A DNA stretch of 64,000 nucleotides from positions 74,641,573 to 74,705,572 of the forward strand of contig CM060986.1 in assembly GCA_030765065.1 (NCBI GenBank), in the 5' to 3' direction. The DNA comes from Deroplatys truncata (lineage: Eukaryota; Arthropoda; Insecta; Mantodea; Mantidae). How positions within the stretch are numbered: the stretch's first letter is position 1; each line of letters opens with the position of its first letter. The notes below the pieces were generated by a model. The model saw only the letters and a program-made list of their open reading frames with translations. It was not told the DNA's origin and did not search any database. The translations under genes were made by a program, and so were the position numbers. Below, one piece after another: positions 56,291 through 64,000 of the stretch.

Positions 56291-56690
56291 TTTTAATTTT
56301 CTTCTTCTGCACAAGAATTTTCTTCTTCCTAATGGCCTGTTACGATCTCACAGACAAGTTTTGTGTCTAGCACTTCCTTGGACGGCTTGGAGATCTCTTC
56401 CCTATTGGGTGATAATGAAGCTTGACTTTGGGAATTTTATCCGAACTCATTCGTCACAAATGAGTCTTTCCAGTTATTCTGGTATTCTTATATGTACTTG
56501 ATGACTGGTGTACTCCCTTCAGCATATCATCATTGTATTTGTAATCCCAGTTGCTGCATCACGCTGTGTATCCCATGAGCCTCATTATACTACCAGTTAT
56601 TCTGCTTTCCTCTCTTATCCATAAAGTCCATGCCTCTCTGCCATAGCAAATTGTAGGTCTTGATAATGTTTCGTTTAAGGGTGGTTTTTA
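56291..56690 (-). pseudogene. LINE ORF2 C-terminal debris
   Basis: On - fragments such as LLWQRGMDFMDKRGK, SVMQQLGLQIQ, then a distal Trp-containing part (EYQNNWKDSFV) recall the end of insect LINE ORF2 (E-M-x-F-L-R-R...R-N-x-x-I). It lies upstream, on -, of the RT block at 55840-56290, the reverse of protein order, so it is from another copy or a rearranged one. Confidence 0.35.
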
Positions 56691-56879
56691 ATTTTAATTA
56701 TGTAAAATTCTGTTTTCCAAGCCATGATCGCATACACAACTCACCCGATAGATGTGTAGTTTGAACTAACTTAATGGGTCAGTGAACTATTACAAATAGT
56801 TTGAACATAACTATTCCACATAGCAGGAATAGTTAAAATATATTTAAGAAGTTGAACTTCCTTTGTACAGTTTTCACAT

Positions 56880-57300
56880 CAGGTTTCAAGCTACATTATG
56901 GTAATATTTAACAAGTCATGCACACTATCTCCATTATTTACTCTTTAAAAGTTGGAAGTACTTTCAAAAGCTGTTGCTCCTGTTCTCAGTTAAGGAGCAG
57001 CTGGAGTCTGGATGCGGAATCTTACGATGAGGTGAAACTGAAATTATCTGATGGCTTCTTAGTGAAACTGTCCAAGTTGTATATTGGCAGGATTTCAAAG
57101 TTCTTTCCTTGATTGCTGAATTGGGTAATGATATTCTTTCCCATGCTGTGTGTACTATAATTATTACTATGGTTGAGGGGTTTATGGCGTTTGGTCCAAA
57201 AATGGTTTGCTAGTGCTGATTTTTCTGTCTATTTGTATCTGACACATTGAAAATGTTCTTTTCTTTAGGTTTCTATGTTTCTATATTATCAGGACTATTT
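56880..57300 (-). pseudogene. Diverged Penelope-like GIY-YIG remnant
   Basis: On - from about 57285: RNLKK, then in another frame EHFQCVRYK, TEKSALANHFWTKRHK. This matches block by block the endonuclease part of the two better Penelope copies (RNLETR, KEHMRCIKYK, DKSAVSHHFW). The portion further left is unreadable. It is a different, older subfamily. Confidence 0.55.
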
Positions 57301-60300
57301 TCACTCGTGTATGAAGTGACCAATCTGGGGTAGAAATGCTTTGAATTTGGACATCATAGCACTCTATTTTCATCATTTTAATTTTATTGTTTTCATTTTA
57401 TCACCTTGACATGGAATTGTTTTTATTTTGCCTGTATTATGCCATAAATCATTTGTATTTTGACAGTTAATGACATTTAAAATGTTGGACTGGACTTTCA
57501 TAACTACATCTATTTTTTTTTAAAGTTAATACTATTGTGTAAATACATTTTATGCTTGTATTACTTGATTTTTATAATTTTATTCTTGAAATAATCATAA
57601 TAAATAATCCAGATTCCCTCAAAATAAATTAACTGCAACTTTACTGCTCACAAGCTTATCCATGATATCTGGAGCTTTCATTATATTGTTATGGAATGAT
57701 TTTGTAAGCAATACCTTCTTTAATTTAATATAATGAAGGTATCACAAAAAATGTGCAACTAAACCGTTGCTGGTAGTTCAGAAATAACAAGAAAAGAGAA
57801 AATAATGTGTACAGTTGCTCGATGAACCAAAAGGTGCTGTAAGTATCTTTACAGATAGTGCTGGTATAATGCTTTTTGGTGGCACTCTTCATATAACTTA
57901 TCTTATTTTAAAATCAAACATGACATAATATATATATTTTAGTACTAAACAAAATCTTGTCAGTCATAGCATTCTTAGAGCTATGTAACTGCTCTACAGG
58001 CTGCTAAGACTTTGCCAAATGCTGAACATTTGCTTATTTTGTTTACTTAAGTTAAAACTTAAAATCTTCTGTTAAGAAACAATGCTGTACAACTTAAATT
58101 GTCTGAATGCAATGTTTTTCTACATTGTTACTGTCTTTGAGAATAAAAGCTGTTCAACAGATCCTTCAATACAGCAGCAAATCAGCATTATGTGAGTGCT
58201 TTAATGCCAGTTGTATTAACTTAGGTTTTATGTAGACTGGGTCTCTTGTGATATTGCATCCCCTCATAAACACAATTTGTCAGGTGGAAACTTTTACTGG
58301 TCTCAACAACAGATGCACTCTGTTTTTCCCCTATGGTATTTTGTTACATGGTATTGTTTCTTAGGCAGTAAATTTATATTCTATTTCAGTATAATTTAAG
58401 ACTGACTGGCATTTTACGCATGTATGAGTGAATGGATGAATGTATGTATTGCTGCATGCATGAATGCTTGAATATTTATGTTGTCAATAATATTTTGTGA
58501 ATAACTTGAACCATTATTTTTGGTGATGAAGAATTTATCCATTGATTTTAAAATATAACGGATTGAAATTTACTATTGGTAATATATTATGCATCATGTG
58601 CATTGAAATTAAACTTATACTATAGGCAAGAAGCTTTGTTCTTTCTTCTTTAATGTTATTTGCAGACAGTTAAATGCAAATTATAAAAGGGCAGAATATT
58701 ACTATTTTTGGAAGTAAATGAACTGCATAATAATTCAGTAAATGCTCTTGATTGGTGTAGAATTATTAGTATTTATTTTTTCATAGATGCTTTTTGAACA
58801 AAAATTTAAAGTAAGAAAGAAAGAAAAAAAAAAGAAATCACTGTATAAATTATTAGATAAATAGTGAAATGCATTAACTAAAATAATAACATTAATAAAA
58901 CTCACTGAAGAGACTTCAACAGTGCCAATTTATTAGTTTTGTTTTATTCTGTGTTATTGAAAAACATATTCCTAAATTTAAAGCAGAATTGTGAACATTC
59001 CCTAAACTATATATGATAAATACTGGTTCAAATTATCACAAACAACAGATGGCTCACAAGACTGTACATAACAATACATGTAGAAATCATATGTAGATGT
59101 CATTTGCCCAGTAATTTAAGCTGTTGTAAGCTGTGGTGGCCAGAAAATAAGGTGTTCTGTTTTTTTCATCATAGAAAAGGTCCGTTAATACATCAACTTG
59201 ATATAGCAGCACAGTATTTATTTCACTAATGGGTACATAAATAATCTAGTCATAGGATGAGATATAATTTTAAACTTCATTTTCATTCCTTAGTGATACA
59301 CTGCTCAGCATTGTAAAAGATACCCTGAACACACACTAGCTTCCTCCATCTTTGTTGTTAGGATACTAATAACTGTCCTAGAACTCCATCATCACCATCA
59401 TACCATGTACATCTCCTATGTCCTCTTTCTCACTTGTAATGCAATATATAAAATAAAAGACTGATGTAACTGCTAAGGATATACAACACATCATTATTAG
59501 TTTTCTTCCCATCGAAACATGATGTACAGCACTAATAAAGTTTAATATTGAACATAATGCTGCTTGCATTTGAGGGTTAGATACAGCTAGCTAGAAAATA
59601 AATTTTGGGTAAGTGCATATTTTCGCAAATACCTAATAGATGCAGAGTGTTTAAGAACAGTGTAAAATGTGCAAAGATATTCTATTTCATCTGTCTCTAA
59701 CTTATTTACCTAAAATTAAATAAAAGAGTAAAATTTGTTTTAGTCTTAAAGATTGGTATTTCTTATAATGCTTTGTACAGCATTCTTAACATCCACAACT
59801 TGCTTTTTGTTAACAAAGATGCCCCTAAAGTAATGTTTTACAAGTCCCTTTTTTTGGACAATCTTATGACTGCAGTCAATGCAAGAATTTTTTTTTCATT
59901 AGGTAATCCAATTATTCATTGCTTTGCAATGTTATTGTTACCTTCACAGTCTTCAGTGTGTCTTGAAAGGTTTGGTTTTATTTATTTAATTTTTAAAATT
60001 ATTTCATTTATACCATCACCTTCAACACTTTGGCCAGTGGCTGCCTGTAATAATTCCCGGTATTTCTAATTCATGTAAATGAATTGATTTAAACAGCACC
60101 TAGTTAATTTGTTATAACGTTTAAACACATTGACATTTATTCAAACATTTATGCCTACCAGACTGTGGAGGGTGGGAAATAATTTATAATTAAGGAAAAA
60201 TCCCGTTTTCCATTCAGAAATTGAACACATGATGCCTGGTTGACTTATTTTTATCTTCTTCACAGTTGATGCTTCGTTTAAGAAACTTTGTTTAAATTGT

Positions 60301-60850
60301 TGCTTCTCTGCTTGGTAGCACTTTTATTATTTAGGAGGGAATGCATTTCACTAAAATTTGGATGCAATGATCAATATGAATCTGGTGCACCATAGAGCCA
60401 AATGATAACTACATTACATTAGTTATCAATACAGGAAATGTGATGACATCACATTTAAAAACTTCTTCAAAATTGTTTTCTCAAATCTTGGGAGCTTTTC
60501 CATTCTTCTACCCAACTCCTTAGTTGTACTTTTGAATATGCAGTGAAAGCTGGGCTATTTGGCTGGTAATCTATTTTGGAAGAATCAGCTAACCTGTCCT
60601 AAATCTGGAATGTCTTTCTCATCATTGCTTGATAATTCCAGAACAATTATTGCATCTGAATTCCCTCATTTCCAAGTTCACCCTCACCCCTTACAAGGAG
60701 TTTCCCTTTAACTTGAAGCCTGATACACAGTAATAATACTCATCAGGAAGGTAAAACTCCTTGTAAAAAGAAAACACTAAAATAACGAATGATGAAGCTG
60801 GAGCATATGCATACAGGCCAGCAGAAGCTGTTTTCAAGACATGCTTATGA
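57301..60850. other. Unassigned AT-rich DNA
   Basis: No supported feature. An ATGA-rich stretch at 58420-58470 is a worn tetranucleotide repeat. Confidence 0.5.
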
Positions 60851-60866
60851 CATCATTTTGTGCAAG

Positions 60867-61045
60867 TGTAAACCGTATGAACAGAATGAGTGAGGAGAGA
60901 TACTCACTACTAGCAAGGAACTATCAAGCAAGAGGACGACATGGCGTTGGATGTCCTAGAAAGTATTGAACTGTAGCTTTGTGAAGCCAGAACGGGCAAT
61001 TGTTTAATCCTTGGAGTGATATGATGATGACTTGAGTATTATGAA
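60867..61045 (+). pseudogene. LINE ORF2 C-terminal tail with 3' simple repeat
   Basis: The frame reads VNRMNRMSEERYSLLARNYQ, then GRHGVGCPRKY and a stop. R-M-S-x-x-R near the start and G-R-R-x-x-G-x-P-R-K-x-W at the end are the C-terminal signature of a common arthropod LINE group. The remaining TTGTTTAATCCTTGGAGTGA and ATGATGATG fit its short 3' tail. Only the extreme 3' end was inserted. Confidence 0.55.
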
Positions 61046-62082
61046 GTAAATGTTTGATGATACATCTTTGAAGAATAATTAAATATAATTGAGTGGAACT
61101 TCTGTCAATAACATTTCGTAGTTGGCCGGATGAATGCAACAAAATGCTGCCCTTAGAATGGATTACAAAGTGTTACTGGCCCTTTCAATGCTGTGAATGC
61201 CACCAAGTACTCAAAGCAAAGAGTACAAAGAAATAAATCTGTTCAACCTGCTTGATTCTGCACTCGTAACTAATTAATCTTCATATGTTTAATTTCTACT
61301 AATTGCTATTGCGACATTGAGGATATCTTTGATCATTTTACACTAATCATTTTAGTTATGCACAGTTTGAAAATTTTGAGATGAATTATCTTTCAAAAGC
61401 TGTTTTCAGCTGATGCTGCACAAAGTTGTTCTGTACAGGTTATTGTTCTCATGTATTTATATCCATATATGGTAGCATTATTAAAATGTAGGCACAATAA
61501 TGGTATAGTGTATCAACCTCAAAATGTATAACCAAGAGCTCAACTAAAATGATTACTTACCTGTAAATGCAATAGAAATATGCTGTATAAGTACAGAATT
61601 TGTGTCAGGAGTGGATTTATAGGTCTGCCTCACAGAATCTGGGTCCCTTGTGTTAAGACTACTTGCTACAGTTTTAATATTGGCTTCAACCAGTCTCATC
61701 GTAATAATATGATGTTATTGTTCTTTATCTGACAAGTTAAACACATTATTTTATTTGCTTATAAATTCAGTGTGTAAATTTATATTGTGGTCATTAGTGC
61801 CATAAGGTAGTGTTATGAATGTGATAACTATACATTAACAAAATTTTTCCAGTGAACATGAAGGTCTTGCGCATTTCAAATTGAAACCTATTGCACATCT
61901 ACAAAGAACCTTATTTTTACCAGAGCATTTAGAAAAACATCATATGTTTGCTTCTTAATAAACTGAATAAAAATAGGAAGAGAATATTATATATTCATTG
62001 CACATCCAAAGTTCAAAAGCTTTAATTTTCTCTGCACATGAATTTTATTTAAAAGAGTACTATGTAAACAACAGTGCTTTCT

Positions 62083-62379
62083 GTCGTCCTATGTGGTGTA
62101 GTGGTTACCATGCTAGTTTCTAATTCCCAAGGTCTCGGGTTCAAATCCGGTGGAGGGCGATGGATTTTTTTGGGTGTAAAAATCCTTAGCATGGCTTCCT
62201 TTGGAAGGAAAGTAAAGCCGGTGGCCCTGTGTTGTAGATTTACGGCATGTAAAAGAACCTCAAGCCTGATAAAGAGGTCTCTGAGCAAAATTGCCAGTCT
62301 TTCATGCCCAATATAGAATGGGATGCTAAGGACCATAACAGTTAATGAGCGTCCATAAGTAAAAGCTCAATTTCAATTT
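62083..62379 (+). mobile_element. tRNA-derived SINE family 1, copy 2
   Basis: An exact 13-bp target duplication AACAGTGCTTTCT lies at 62070-62082 and 62380-62392. A box GTGGTGTAGTGGTTACC and B box GGTCTCGGGTTCAAATCC are intact. The 297-bp unit aligns with 40693-40987 end to end, with about one difference per seven or eight bases by eye. The tail is AAAAGCTCAATTTCAATTT. Confidence 0.93.
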
Positions 62380-62392
62380 AACAGTGCTTTCT

Positions 62393-64000
62393 TTTCCCTG
62401 CTATGGTTTATAGAATACAAAGTAAATGTGCAGTGTTGATTCCATTTAGTTTTAAATGCATAAAAATGTATGGAAATACTGCTTTAAAAGTTTTCATGCA
62501 GTGAAAATAGTAAATAAATATAAATAGTTAAGGACACTTATAAGTGCTATGGTGCCTTAAAAGTGTGGTTTGAAATATTTTCGTATTTTAATAGAAAATA
62601 CCATTCATATTTCACCATTAAGCAGAAAACAGATAAGCACTATAATAAAGCATGAATCATGATTGCTTTTGTTTGAATTTATAAATTACGGAACATACAT
62701 TTTCTTTGCTTTGCTTTTCTCTTCCATTCTGTTTTACTTCCCTTACCACAATGATTATGATAAATCCTCTCCTGGTTGGTGCAGAATCTAAGTTAAAGCA
62801 ATACTTTTATCAGGTGGAAGCTTTAGGGACTAATAGAGTAAATACTTGAAATTTCCTCTGTTCATTTACATAGGAAGGAAGTAGGGAGCATTAATAAAAA
62901 ACCATGCCAAAGATTAATAACTTATTTGTTGTGCTGCTGTCTCAGAATTTCATCCATTCCTTTGAAGTACCTGGTTTGAATTACAGTTAAAATAGCAATC
63001 CTGTACTGTACAAAGCAGTATCTGTGTTCTTATTTTTATACACTTTGTTTTGTTCCTGGTTTTAATATTACATATTCTGAACAATAATAATACTGAACTT
63101 CTGGCCACTCACTGCAAGGACCTGAACAACATTCATCATCCAAAATGCACCACCAATCTCAAGTATACTATCTGTAATGCACCCGAAAGGGAAATGATAT
63201 ACCGATTTGCAAATGCTAAGTGGACATTTAGAAATGTTTGTGTCAGTTTACTTCACAGTAATGACCATATAAAAGCAATTAAGTTAAAACAAAGTCAGAA
63301 AAGAAAAAGAAAAAAGAAATTAACATATTAACTTATAGAACTTAGGGTGTAGAACATTAATTTGAAACTAGCTTATCATACACTGGCACCAAATGAAATG
63401 TCATATTGTTCAAATATATGTGTCCATTATGTGCTAGGTTTGCTTTTAGATGGCATATTTTGAAGGAATTATAACTATTTAAAAAATATTTACCACATAA
63501 ATGTGGATAAATGGTATAGCATCATTTAAAATTAACTACTAGTCTCTATGTTTTCAGTTTTCATAGTTTGTTGATGTAGCCATTTGTTTTTCACTTTTCT
63601 TTTCTTCATATAATGGTGACTTATTGGGCACAATACAGGAGAAGCATTTCTAATAAAAGGTGGTGCTATATCAAAAGAAATTGGTACTATATGTTACTGT
63701 AACTTAACCTTAAAAGAAACCCATTTTCTAAGTGATTTGAAGTACAATAACACACACATACACACACATACATACGTACACAAAAAGGGGGGAAGTAATA
63801 GATGCTGACAAATTGAAGGGTAAAAGTTGTAGATTATTTTTCAATATTGGGAATCGGTAAATCATTTAGCTAGAGTATTTAAATATTGTATTTACATGAT
63901 AAAATAATAATATTTACTTATACATTAAATATAGTTTAAGGAAGATGGTATTAATATAAAAGTGTAAGAACATTGAGATCGGCTTGGTATGTTCTACAAG
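62393..64000. other. Unassigned AT-rich DNA to the window end
   Basis: Contains a CA/CATA dinucleotide patch at 63749-63782 and nothing else that I can support. The frame at 63050-63331 ends in a Lys-rich low-complexity run. Confidence 0.5.

Overview
The window looks like AT-rich intronic and intergenic DNA of a large insect genome. Exons are short and widely spaced with GT/AG junctions. The DNA between them is packed with decayed transposons: Penelope-like, LINE, hAT, Harbinger, Tc1/mariner and Gypsy, plus tRNA-derived SINEs. The mix suggests a polyneopteran such as a cockroach or termite, but that placement is only a guess. No bacterial features, CRISPR arrays, rRNA or intact tRNA genes were seen.

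One host gene is clear. It lies on the + strand from 488 to 23911 in seven exons (488-729, 6036-6212, 8738-8909, 9154-9440, 12895-13030, 15096-15245, 23775-23911). All splice phases agree (0,0,1,0,1,1). They join to a 432-residue C-terminal part of a type I membrane protein: a complete zona pellucida (ZP) module (ZP-N with 4 Cys, ZP-C with 6 Cys), a basic stalk, one transmembrane helix and a 48-residue Ser/Thr-rich tail. The membrane segment with its TGALW motif, the Cys spacing and the tail match betaglycan (TGF-beta receptor type III, TGFBR3). The N-terminal half lies upstream of the window.

The introns hold identifiable insertions. Intron 1 has a 229-bp Penelope-derived foldback with 14-bp target duplications, a LINE 3' end, another foldback and an LTR-like remnant with a perfect heat-shock element. 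Intron 2 has a PIF/Harbinger element (6427-7848) carrying a nested foldback. Intron 4 has a decayed Penelope-like element (PLE) and a foldback. Intron 5 has a second copy of the intron-2 foldback, a Gypsy integrase remnant and a SINE. Intron 6 has a LINE with an inverted 5' part, a 2009-bp hAT with perfect 8-bp duplications, a LINE interrupted by another LINE, and mariner-like transposase debris.

Downstream of the gene (23912-64000) I see no host exon. This part holds a degenerate hAT (25722-27949) with a nested PLE (25856-26925), a pogo-like element (34524-35055), a second well-bounded PLE (36289-37529, 12-bp target duplication), two copies of one tRNA-derived SINE (40693-40987; 62083-62379, 13-bp duplications), several older SINEs, mariner-like, LINE and PLE remnants, and microsatellites. 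The rest is unassigned AT-rich DNA, possibly including a long 3' UTR.

The most interesting theme is that the PLEs and the small foldbacks share hammerhead-ribozyme-like cores (CTGANGA, stem II, GAAAC, two bases, then GTT or GTC). In one foldback family the inverted arms sit where stem I of the ribozyme would be.
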